From: Ectocarpus siliculosus
Lineage: Eukaryota > Sar > Phaeophyceae > Ectocarpales > Ectocarpaceae
Length of the DNA stretch: 64,000 bases
Assembly (NCBI GenBank): GCA_000310025.1
Contig: FN648236.1
Span: 138,456-202,455, forward strand
Direction of reading: 5' to 3'
The notes beneath the pieces are model-generated. The model did no database searches, was not told the origin of the DNA, and was given only the letters and a program-made list of their open reading frames with translations. The position numbers and the translations under genes were made by a program. Shown piece by piece: positions 1 to 11,800 of the stretch. Every line of letters starts with the position of its first letter. The stretch's first letter is position 1.

Positions 1-2816
1 AGCATTGAATCGTATGCCGGCAGAGAATTTGCCACCGGCAATGCGGATCAATTCCAACACAGCCTATCTGATGCGAGTAAACCGATTCTATCTATTTGGC
101 GCACTTCATCGTGTAAGGTATCCGTCTGGGCGCCCCCCCCAACAGGTAATGATCCGTGATCAACGTCAATCCGTCGCAGACGCATACCTGATCCTATGGA
201 ACAGGCGTATAACAGTTCAAAGAATCGGCCACAAAGCGTGCCCATTGAACGCCCCAATCAACAAGTGTATGGAACCCGTTTGAACGTGCGAGAGAAGGCC
301 GGACTGGCGCCCACCACTGAGTCGGACTGGTTCTTTGTTGACAATTCTGCAAGTTATCATTTGTTAGTCCTCTGAATCGAGTGAGCTACGCGGTTGGGTG
401 GATTGAACGAGCTGCTGACTGCACAAGAAGAGCTCGTGTTCATTTCGTGTCAGCTTGCTCGTGTATTACTCAAGAATTTCATAATTGAGCGAATTTTCCA
501 TGGACTAGGCGTACGGTCATATCCTTTCGAGATGAAAGCCCCTCTCCATGAGAACGCCCACCCCCAAAGACAAGTGCCCCAGAGGTGGCGCTAACACTAT
601 ACGATAGACCCTCGATATGTGTGTTTCATTTGGTTTCGCCCTTCTACCTCTCTTTGAAATCACCCCGGGGCCATCTTTTTAGATTTTTTGGAGGCGACCC
701 ACGGGGGGTTCGCAGAGGTCTACATAGCCCGAGCACTACCCCTGGGGTCAGACTACGTGCCATCTACCGTCGGCAACGGTCGCAACCTTCCCCAATCGAC
801 CTCTTGTGCTTCTTGCATGCTTTCTCGAAGATGCTGTTGAGCCCCGATATGTCGTGGGTCAGCGCTGTGTTGTGGGTACGGGTGCCTCGCAACTAAGACA
901 AAGAGACAACGCAACCGGGAACTTCTCGCCCACGGGTTGTTGTACTACTTGAAAACGATCGCCCAGGAGTGTTATTTTCACCAAAGAAAAAGGCCGCCCC
1001 CCGGGTTGTTCTCAAAATGGATTCTACGGTGTACACAGGGCGCGCCTGTACTCACTGAACGGCATCCTCCGCCCCCTCACTGACTGACATCCCTCGCTCC
1101 CTCAACACGCAATTCCGTCGCCACCGACGCCCTCTGTGGCGCAGGGAAACGTGGTGGCAAGAAGACGCGCCCTTGAATGCCAGGACATCTTGTCGTGCCT
1201 GGTACAGTTTGTGGATTAGGACCAGTAATGTACCTGTTCATCGCTCGCTCTGGCATCGAAGGCCTTCAGGCGCCCGTGGGGGTCACGAGCCACGCGAACC
1301 CGACAAGTGGTGGCCGATACGTCCATCAGGAAGCTCGCGCAATGCCTGGAAGTTGGCCTACCCTTCGACCTCCGGCGAAGAAGGGTTGCAGCGCCGCTGC
1401 TCGTTTCGGGAAACCCGGCCTCCTTGAGTTCGCGAAAGCTAATCGTTGCGGGTGGACCCCAGCGACTTGTGCTCAGGCCACCGGGAGTGGACACCTTGGG
1501 ATCCTCAAAAGGCTTCGAGCACGGGGCTGCGGCTGGGATGAAGAAACACGCCGGCAGGCTGCCATAGGGGGTCACCTCAAGGTCCTGAAATGGGCGAGGG
1601 CGCCAAGCGCAAACTGGTTGGGGTAGTGGATGGGCTCGAACGCGTGCCGTTATATAATTATCGTATAGAATCCTCGACGGATTCTCCAAACGGATTCTTA
1701 CTTTTGCTCACATGGATTGACATTTCTCAGCACACACAGACCCCACAGCAGTCACCACTAGCTTCAAAGACGCCTACAGGTGTGGTGCGTACAGCCTTCA
1801 AGTTCTGGTGACGACCCGACAATCGTGGAGGGAGAACTCTGTGGTGATGTGGTGAGAGGTCTGTCTTTTGGTCGAAATCAGGGGGGGGGGGCTATGCCCG
1901 TCCAAAAAAATCCGTCGGGCCAACTATGGGGAGCCACAAGAGTCAGCCTTAGGTGCAATCGGAATTTTGTTTTTTGTGCGCCCTTGGAACAAACCTTCGT
2001 CTCCTGACCATGTACCAGTCAGTGCGCTGCGCGAGGCCGCTGTCAATCACATGTTCTTGATTCTTATGGAGTTGCAGTTTTGGTCGAGTTGGTTCGCCGG
2101 CATGTAGGTGTAACTCGAACCCGATTTCTGAAGTCAACCATCGTAGACATATCGAATCGCCATCGCCGACGAAAAAGTTAGTTCCTGATTTAGTCCATCG
2201 AGTAAATACCGACCCTTTCCCGCAACGTGCCACCAGTCACTTTGGTCATCGGTGACTCGACTTGGAAGAATGGAGGTGACCTTGATCCTTCTGCTGGGAC
2301 TCGTGGCCTTCTTGAGCACCTCCACAGGTGGGTGGGTTCGAGCGTTCGAATAATCATCGCGGAATGCAATCGATCGGGTGTGCGTACATGGACCCCTCTC
2401 TCGGTGGGTAAATGTACAAATTGCAATATCTTCCCGGGACAGTAGGAAAGTACAGCGCGCTGCAGCGAATCCCATTCCGGCCCCCCTTTCGCTTTGACGA
2501 CGAGCTGACGAGGTGGCATTTAGCTCGATATGCAATAGCTGTCTTTCTAGATGAGCTGGAGTGTGTTTTCCTAAGAAATGGAAGCATCTATTCATCATAT
2601 CTCATGCGGAAATTCGTGTTGCATCATCGTTAGGTTGTGGTTTTTTCCTCTGACGAAATATGTTCAGGTCCTTGTCTACCTTTCCCTGGGAACAACTGAG
2701 ATATCAACACGTTTCCTTCCGTTCCTCGAACAACCACCAGGGTACATGTAGTGGCGGCGGAATTAATGCTCGATCGATTTAACATGGTGGCGGTTTTCTC
2801 TCAAAAGGTAGAATGC
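1..2816. other. no intact gene; 5' flank of the receptor gene
   Basis: Apart from the ankyrin fragment, the open frames here are short, overlap on both strands and have no recognisable motif. Around 700-900 the minus strand can be read as a short basic, Cys-containing peptide, possibly a worn transposon piece, but I cannot name it. Confidence 0.4.
1177..1626 (+). pseudogene. decayed ankyrin-repeat fragment
   Basis: An open frame whose second half (about 1390-1610) reads as two to three ankyrin-type units of the kind common in brown algae and oomycetes. Short blocks such as GHLGILKRLRARGCGWDEET and GGHLKVLKWARA show the GHLxxLKxxRAxGCxWDE pattern. The repeat loses its pattern at APSANWLG and ends in TAG at 1624-1626; the N-terminal half shows no ankyrin pattern and no clear start context. 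Whole proteins of this family carry many such units, so this is a fragment or pseudogene. Splice sites that would link it to other exons were not found. Confidence 0.5.
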
Positions 2817-5800
2817 ATGAAGCCTTGTCTGATCTCGTGCGGGTGTATCTTTTTGCTGATGCAAAGCCGATTCGGTAATAGATACTGTGATCTGATTCTG
2901 GCGCTGCTGTTCATTTCTTGATCATCTCTCCACCCGTTTTCTCGTTCCGTTTGATCTGTGTGATCCGTATGTTGCAGCCAGTACATGCCTGGATCTCACC
3001 GACGACGGCCACAGGTGCCAGACTGATGAAAACGGAACCATGTGAGCCAGCCGCCCCCGGAAAGGCGTTTTCGCCATTTTCGCGAAGGTCTCAAATGCAG
3101 TTGATTGCGCCGCTGACACGTCATCCGTTCGGAATCCGCGTGGCTCGTCTCAACGAGCTCGTTTGCTGGTGGCGAGTTTTTCGTCGATGCCGCAATCTGG
3201 TGGCGGTTACGCCTGACGTCCTGTATCCGTTGCTTGAAAAGTGTTGGAGCAGTTGAGTCGATGGGATTTGGCAGAGGTGTTTCCCATCATTTCCGCACTA
3301 CCATGTTTGGGACAATGCCACCGGGCCACAGAGCAAGACTTGACGTGCCCTCCCTTTGGTGTGTGTGCCATCTTGTCCCAGGTTCCTGTGGAGCTGCAGC
3401 ATAGGTGATGAAGACGGGAAAGCCCTAGGATTATGTTTGGACTATGCGGGGCGGAGCAGCATATTAGACCTGTGAGTGGATGGGTTTTGGCGCCAGGGGC
3501 ACCTTGAGCTGGAGCTTGGCGGCGATTGGCACCTGTTTTTAAGTTGTCCGGAAGGGGGTGTTGGACGATTGACGCGAGCCATATTTCTGTTCAGCCAACC
3601 GGGTTGAAACCTTCCATCATTGAGGGTATCATCACACACCCTATGAACCCTCAACAAGCGTGCCCGAAACGCCACTGCCGGAATTCCGTCTACAACAAAT
3701 GGGGTGTCCAACGAATTAGCTCATGACCAAACGCGGAGAGCCACGCAGGGTGCACGTTTCATTTCTTCGTTCTTTGGTCACCCGGCGGCGAAGACTCCGT
3801 GACTAGCCAGCGCGATCGAACGTCACCTGTGCATCTGGTGGGGTGGCCTGCCTTGTACGTGGTCATGTACTCTGCGATAGCCAGAACTGATTTCTAGCCG
3901 TGCTGTTCTCTGCTCCACTCGATGCGTTCTTTCGACACCGAAAAGGAAACTGTCCTCCAACGCGCTTACCGTCCTGCCGGACGATATTTTTCAGGATCTC
4001 ACTGCCCTTCAAGAGCTGTAAGTGGCTACAGACACGTTTATCGGTTTGGATGCTTGTGAGATGGACTCAAGCTGTGAATTGACCGCCAGCACGCGTTGCG
4101 CTGTTTTTTGCCGTGTCCAGATTTTGTGCCGTGCTTGAGCGAGGCCGGGCAAAATTGTGGCGATGTTGGAGGGTAGCTATCGAAGTCGACGAAAATTAGC
4201 GCAATCAGACCTGCCCTAGTGGTGGTATGCAGTGCACCCCTGAACTGGTTATGAAGGCAATCCATCCTGTCACGTGTGATGTACGCGAAATTATGAAATT
4301 ATCAATGGATGGCTGCCTTGATATCCAACGAGAACTATGAAGGGTCCGTGGCTATGTTAAGTGCTTTCAAAACGTCGTCTGTTCATGTTTGTGGGCTGGC
4401 CATGCCTTATCCGTAGATGACCATCTACGGTAGCAAGAAGTATACGTCTAGCTTACGTGTCTCTACTCTGCTGGCCGCGTTCCCTGGACACCCACAGGAA
4501 GCTGTATAACAACAGCCTGATCACCCTGCCGGAGTTTGCATTCCAGGATCTCACGGCCCTGGAAAACCTGTGAGTAGCTGTACGACGCGTTCGCCAGTAT
4601 GGTGCTTGTAAGATAGGCTCATGCTGCGCAGTGACCGCCAGCGTTTGGGTAGTCCTCGGTTTGCTGAGCTGGCGATCCATTCTCTTTGCGAGAGAATGTT
4701 CTGATGTGTACAAGTGAATGCTGGGGTGTAAAATGGGGCTAGAAGGTAACTGTCAGCCTCCGTGGTCTAGTGGGCCGTCAGAGGGGGGTGTTTCATGTAC
4801 CACTATTACGAGTTAGGACGGAAACTCGGTCGCTTCTGATGAACTGGAATAGGTGGTGGTTGGCGAAAACTTCATAACTCTGTCAAATCATGTGGATGCC
4901 GCCTGTGCACCATGGTGGACTGGTCATGCCTTGTAGTTGGCCATGTATTGTGCGGCGTAGCAACAATTGATCCATGGCTAACGTGGTGTCTCTGCCCCGC
5001 TCTTCGCATTCCCTCGACACTCAAAAAAGCGACCTGTCTTCCAACGCGCTTACCACATTACCGGAGGGAGTATTCCGAAATCTCACGGAGCTTCAAGACC
5101 TGTAAGTGGATGGGCGACATTTTTAGCGGTAGGGTGCTCATGGTACGCAATGACCGCCAGCGTTTATGGCCTTCTCGGTTTGCCGAACTGTTGGTGCGAT
5201 GTTTCAATGATACTTGCGAGTATCATGACACTAGATTGCAACTGCCGAGGAGGATCTGTATTGCCATGTCGGCCCTTGCACGCACGGACGGATACCCGTA
5301 GTATCACATATCCTTTGAGAACACCCGGTCCAGAAGGCCCTCCTCCCAAAATCAATACCGCCGGTGCGTCACAAATACTTCATGAACACCTGGGGTCGTT
5401 GTTGTTTTCTTCGCGAAGATACCCCCCGCTGCGCCTTTGAGAAGATGGTGTTTGACATTATTTTCCTCTATGCAACCGTGACAAACTGCACCAAGGAGGA
5501 ATCTTCGCGTTGGTCGGAGACTCTCTTTGACGCCGTTTCTTTTCACAGTCTGAGCTCAATCGCTCACCCACTACCCGCCTGAGATCCAAGGGACTGTTCA
5601 CGCCGCGGGTAAAGGTCATGATCACCCTGCGTAAGAATACACAACAGTAAATAGGCGTAACCAAACGGTACGTAGCATGTTGTGTAATACTTGATTTTGC
5701 ACCCACCTTTGTATCCCAGGTTAATACCAAGACCAACCAAAGACATACCGCATTTAGTTTGAATGTCGACACTTTGACGCGCCCGCTGTGGCTATGGATG

Positions 5801-8800
5801 GGGGATCGTGCGGTCCCCACCCAACACTCACAGCATCCGCGCCCTTCTATCTGGAACGACTACCCCGTGGCCGTGACAACCTCATGCCCTTCGCTAGGGG
5901 CGCTTGGCACGCTTCTTGTGGCTGGGTGTTTTTCGTGTTGTTCGTCGTGGTCGCGATGGTCGTGCTCGAGGAAGGGCTTTTGTGTGTGTGCTTGGTAGCC
6001 AGCTTGGGAGCCACTGCTTGGGTGAAAGGGAAGAGCATTTCATAGAGAGATCCATGTTTCAAACATGCGGGAATGTTGTAAATGAAGCTCGAAAGCCCCA
6101 CTTACATTCCTGGGCATTATCTCATCTAAACTTGAGTTACGGCATGAGAAAACAGGCCTCCGGGATCGTAGTTAAGGTTATGATTCACACTTAACGTCTC
6201 GTCTCTGCTCCCCTCGACGCTTTCCCATGCACCCAAAGGGACCTCTCTACCAATATCCTCACCACCCTTCCGGAGGGGACTTTCAATAGCCTCACTGCTC
6301 TTCGAGAACTGTAAGTGCGGCTGTGCCGCTCGTTTGTGGGTAGAGGTATTTTTCAGCAAGGGTTGATCCTGTGCTAGAGAACACAATACATTTAGAGTAT
6401 GGTTTGATGAGCAGTCGGTTTTTCGAGGCAACAGTTCTGATAGCAGCACTTGTCCGGGAATGTTGGGGAGTACCATGGCACAAGGAAGGATCTATTGCAT
6501 TGAGTAGGTGTAGAACTGAGCTGGTGTGCTGTACGCCGGAACTGGTTGCCACGACAATCGGGTAGCCTCTGCTCTACCTCTACCGGGGATGATGGATAGT
6601 TGGCTCGCTTGATTCCACACGATCGTCTTATACAAGCCATCGATCTCACCAGCGGCGACGACATCTTGACTTTGGTGACTTTGGTGGACTGGTCATGCCT
6701 TGCGGATGACCATGTACGGTACGAATACGAGTGGTTTCTGTCTGACGTGATGTTTTTTTTCCCGCTCGTCGGGTTTCCTCGACCTTCGCAGGGGGATGCC
6801 ATACAACAACTTCACCACCCTGCCGGAGGGTATTTTCCTGGGTCTGACGTCCCTGGAAATACTGTGAGTAGGTGCACGACGTAGGGTGCACGATATGCTT
6901 GTCGGCGTAGGTTGTGTTTCCGCATGGACCGAGCCTGCGCCAGAGGACACAAAAAGCATGAGGCGTTTCCTCGGTGTGCTGAGCTGTTATAATAGAGCAA
7001 GGGTTCGCGTTTCTTTCAAAATGTAGTCTTGACATTAGCTGTGCTTCCGGGGTGCTGGTGGGTATCATGGCACGAGAAGGGTAACTGTCGGGGTCAGCAA
7101 GGTTTGGTACTGCCATGTCATCTCCCTGCTCTAGTAGACCGTCAGAGATATGTACCAAACCAGTCGCCTCTGCTGGACCGGGAATTTATCAACGGATGCG
7201 TTATCGTTCAATGAGAGTAAATGTTTCCAGCTTAAGTGTTGTCCGTGCTTCACACTCCGTCAACACCCACAGGAAGCTGTACGATAACCGCTTAACTAAC
7301 CTACCGGAGGGTGTTTTCCAAGATCTCACGGCGCTTCAAGAAGTGTAAGTAAATACGCCACGATTGTTAGCAGAGTGCAATCTCGCATGATCGGCTGATG
7401 CGCGAAATATCGCCAGTGTTGGGGGTGTTCTCTGTTTCATTGCTATTTGCGAGAGTTTCGTCATCAGGCGAAGAGATTCTGAGGAGTACCATGGCGCTAG
7501 AAGGGCAACTCCAGAGGTGATGGTATCTGTGCTGATGACTCCCCTGCCCTCACATGTGTAGTTTCGATGGCAAACGGGCCGCCTCTGATATCTGGAAATG
7601 ATTTGTGCTTGATTTCGTTGTTTTTCAATGAGAATCTTGCCCGGTGCGGCGGCGAAGACTTGTGCGACTTTGCCGAGGCGCTCCAATGCCGCCAGTGAAT
7701 CCTCGTTGGCTGATCATACCTGTCAGATTGCTTTATATTTTTTCTCTTTTTTCTCTTTTTCTCTCTTTTTTTCTCTCTTTTTCTGTGCCAGATGGCCTTG
7801 TCTCTGCTTGCGTTGTGAAGTACCAAGATTGAACCGAGGGGGTGTACCTCTTTCTCTCCGGCCCATGATAGATAGTGACTCCTAGACCTCGCATAGCGCG
7901 CAGAGGGAGTGGAGGATTCCAGAATATCTGTCGTTGATTTGTATTGACTTGCGGACCCCTCGGGGCCAGTTTATGTGAGTGTACCTTATTAGGGTAAGTT
8001 AACCTGTGACCACGGGAATCGACCGCGTCGAGTGTTGGATCAGTACGGACATACGAAGGTGCTGGGTGGAGAGAGAGATCGGAACGGTTTTTAATGTGAA
8101 GACAACAACAACAACAACAATTCGGTACCAAGAAGTGTTTCAATAGCTAACTTGTTTCGCTCTGCTCGTTCATGTTACTTGGACACCCAAAGGTACCTTG
8201 GTCAAAACTCCTTGACAACACTGCCGGAGGGAATATTCCGTAATCTCGGGGCACTTGAAGAGCTGTAAGTAGCTTGAACGACATGTTTGTTTTTCGCGGT
8301 GCGTGTACGCACGTGGCGATCCGTGCGCGGTCGTCCTTTCTTATATTTTGCACACACACACGAGCGCGGCCGCGCGCCTGCACCACGTACGTAAAGTTGA
8401 AACTGTTGGAGTATTGGCGGTTTATGTTGGAACTGTATGCGTTCGGGGGGGGGGGGGAGGGGGGGGGTGATGCCCGCCCCTCCAGAAAATTCTGAGTTGA
8501 AAAGGTTGGACTGTTGACGAAGAAATATTTTTTCGGGGACCATGCCCCAGCCTATGGTAACTCCCTGGAATTCATTTTTCGGCCATGTTGTCCTCCCTCC
8601 CCTCCGGTATGTCATTTATTTCCGATATCTGCCCAAACGCGTGTGAGGAAAACTGGAAATACTTGATCGAATCCCAGCTCTTTCTTGATGCGACAGTGCA
8701 TACTCCGTGACTCTGCCAAGCATTCTCATTCCAATTTTGTCTGGGCATCTTGGCGGGCTGTGTCCAGGCCGTGTACCGTACGGTAGCAGGAAGTGATTTG

Positions 8801-11800
8801 TATCTAACGTGTCATTCTCTTCTCCGCTCGTTACGTTCCCGCGACAACCCAAAGGTCCCTGAAAAACAGTGGCCTCACCACCCTGCCGGAGACTATACTC
8901 CGCAATCTCACGGTCCTTGACGAACTGTAAGTACGGTTTGGTCCAGAGTTTTGTTTGCGGGAAACATGCCCTAGCTCGCCCCGGGAGCTATGATCGTTCA
9001 TGCTTTCCTCCCCCTAATGGGTCGGGGAAACACGATGTTTTGTGGTTGGTTCCGTATTTTGCTCCGTCTTCACAAGTACTGGAATATATCGTCCCCCAAT
9101 GAGAATGCCCCTGGTTTTCTCAAGTGACATTGCGGCGTGCACCGTAGTTGGCAAGTTAGTTATTGTATCGTATCTGCAGTTGACTGGAGGTGATTGGCCA
9201 TCTGATTCGTTGATTCACATCGTAAACTTTTTTTCACCGCACCCCGATTACTCCGTGACTTTGCATATGTACTCGAACGCTCTCGATGGATCAGGCGTGT
9301 CGGTGGGGCGGTCCATGTGCTGGAGCAAGCGGTTGTTCCTTGCTAACGTTCCTTTTTTCTCCTCGTCGCGCTCCCTCGGCAACCACAGGTGGTTGGTGAA
9401 CAACACCCTCACCACTCTTCCGGAGACTATCTTTCAGGATCTCACGACCCTCCAATACCTGTAAGTAGCTTGGCGAACAGTTTTGTTATTCGCTTGATTT
9501 TCCGCAGGGCTGATCCTGCGCTTGGAGAACACAAAGCATCAAGGGTTATCCTTGGTATGCTCAGATGTCAGTTGATGTTTTGAGAGAAATGTGGATGGCA
9601 GACCGAGTAGTTCGGGGAACCTGTGAAAGTTTCGATGTACTCGAAACGCAATTGTTTTTGTCGGCGAGGCTTGGCACTTGCATGCCAGCCCCCCCCGGTC
9701 TAGTGGGCCGTCAGAGGTGGTGCGCAGTGATGTCGTGAACGGACAAACCCAATATCTTTCGCGCACCAGCCCCCCCACCTCCCCAATAATATTACCCGCC
9801 GGTGCATGACAAGCACTACGATTGCTCGGAATCGGTTTTCCCTTTTTTCGCTACTATTACCACCCTGGGGCTCCGATGGGCTTGGTCGTTGGCTCCGATG
9901 AATTCAACTGATAAAGTATGCGGGTCATCACGCGACGGCTAAGATTAGACTCCGTGACTTTGCCCCTGCAGTCTACCACCATCTGCATGTTTTGGTGGGC
10001 GGGCCATACCTCGTAGATGTACTGTAGCAGGAAGTGATATCTAGCTAATTTGTCCACTCCGCTCGTTCTCTTTCCCTCTACACCAAAAGTGCCATGAAAA
10101 ACAACACCCTCACCACGCTGCCGGAGGTGCTGTTCCAGGATCTCACGGGGCTGCTGTTGTTGTAAGTAACTGCGGCGAGTTTGTTGGGGGCAAGTGCTGT
10201 TCAGGGCTAGACGTCACAAACGTAAAGGAGTTGAGGATTGCTGAGATGTCGGTTCACCGGATTCATTGCGTTTGACTGCGAAAAGAGTATTCCGATGTCG
10301 ATCAACTGTTTCTGAGACACAGGGGAGTATCATTGTATTTAACTGTTGGAGTCGGATCATTTGGTACAGTCTCGTCGGCCCCCCTGCCCTAATGGCTGTC
10401 AGAGATGGTATGCAGTCCGCTTGCAACGAGTAGCTAAGTTCGGTCGCCCCTGTTGGGCAGTTTGCGAAACATTGATCGCTGGCTCCGGTGGTCGGAAATG
10501 ATCGTCTTCCCTAATCAGATGGGAACACACCGAAAGTTTTTGTACAGAATACCTACCGATATAGATCAATCTTATCACATTGATATTTTTTCAGATCAGT
10601 CAACGCTCTCTTTTGGGCGACAAAGAATAGTGTGGGTCATTTCGTGCTTTGCTCACTGCAATGTCTGGGCACAAATGAATACGTCCGTGGGGAAACGGCA
10701 ACCGGATCATTTTCAGCGTACCGACAGAGTCTACTCAGTGGTTCCCCTTCGTACAACGCACTTTTCCCGACGAGGTTATACATTACTAAGGGGGATCGTA
10801 TCGCTTTCCCTTCAGCAAACCACGAGCGAAATGTCGCGGTAGACAGTGCTCTCTCTACCTTTGACCCTTGTCGTCGCCATGCGCCTGCGGCTATCGTTCC
10901 GGTGCGGCGCTGTAAGGGGCCCCTTATGTTGCTCTGTTTGTATCGGTGACGACACGACACCCCTCCTAACCCCCGTTACGTCAACCACGTATGACCTCCT
11001 ATTGCGTGTTCCATTCTCGCGCCGGTGAACCCTGCTCTTCCGCGGCTTGAATCTTTTAGGAACCTGGAGGAAAACTCTCTGGAGTGTTTGCCGCCCATCC
11101 CAACATTAGGATTGTGAGGCCCAACGGATGGATGAACGGTATTGCGGATGTGTCGTTTCGAACATGTTCAATATTGAAGACATTTCATGAGTTTCGGGAA
11201 TCTAGCCAGCATCACATGCACGTATCCAGCACATCGTGCCAAATGGTTCGCTGCCGCAGTGGGTGTTGATAGTCAGAATATGCAGCGAAACGTGATCTGT
11301 GGAAAACAAAGAGTATGAGCCGCCTGGGCTATGGCGTTGCCCGTAATGTTCGAACTCATGGTGGGTTCTGATGCGTCACGCGTGGGTTCGCAGCAGAAAT
11401 GTAACACCTGGGTTCGTTATTGCATGACACCCTGCGTTGCACCGCTCATTGTGATAACATGGGATCCCTTATGCGGAATCCCCTTCGTCTTGCGATTCTC
11501 CGATGAACCATGTTCTTCAATGGATTGATTGCATCGTCGATTGGACCTCGCCTGTGCATCACGCCCCACCGTGCACACACTTGGCAGGGGGGAGCTTGAC
11601 GATGATACAATCTCATACAACGACATCGTCGGACTCCGCATTGACCCTTACGGCGAAGAATGCGGTGAGTGGTTCTCCGAGAAGATAGTACAGGTGTACT
11701 TCAATCTCCGTAAGGCTCAACAGGTAGCAAGTCGCCGCCCTTGCAAACTGCCCCATCAAGTGTGTCACTCCTTCTTAAGGGTGAACAGTAGCACTTTGCA

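Larger units (their letters stand above)
3790..10080 (+). repeat. homologous intron modules between LRR exons
   Basis: The introns between LRR exons share related blocks. A block near the 3' end reads roughly ggactggtcatgcctt, then gaccatgtacggtagcaggaag, then a pyrimidine-rich stretch ending in tcgacacccacag; related copies start near 3846, 4394, 4917, 6689, 8755 and 9998. Other shared blocks are ctagtgggccgtcagag (near 4767, 7132, 9700, 10390), tgaccgccagcg (near 4081, 4632, 5151) and a stretch like cctgcgctagagaacacaaa (near 6365, 6925, 9513). This indicates that whole exon-plus-intron units were duplicated. Confidence 0.75.
3946..10161 (+). repeat. array of ten one-LRR exons
   Basis: Ten exons of exactly 72 nt, each starting and ending in phase 2, encode one 24-residue LRR apiece with pattern LxxNxLTTLPEGxFxxLTAL. 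Starts: 3946, 4498, 5030, 6239, 6792, 7273, 8193, 8855, 9389, 10090. Eight of ten donors are gtaagt, the other two gtgagt. Because every unit keeps frame alone, loss, gain or skipping of any exon leaves the protein readable. Exon 7273-7344 ends in GT instead of CT (Val for Leu at the junction); exon 8855-8926 has Leu in place of the usual Phe. Published work on Ectocarpus LRR-ROCO and NB-ARC-TPR genes describes the same one-repeat-per-exon layout. Confidence 0.92.

Noticed and set aside
8338-8380. CA/CG-rich stretch in an LRR intron as a possible regulatory site
   Set aside because: The short cacacacaca and cgcggccgcgcg runs are simple sequence without a recognised binding motif.
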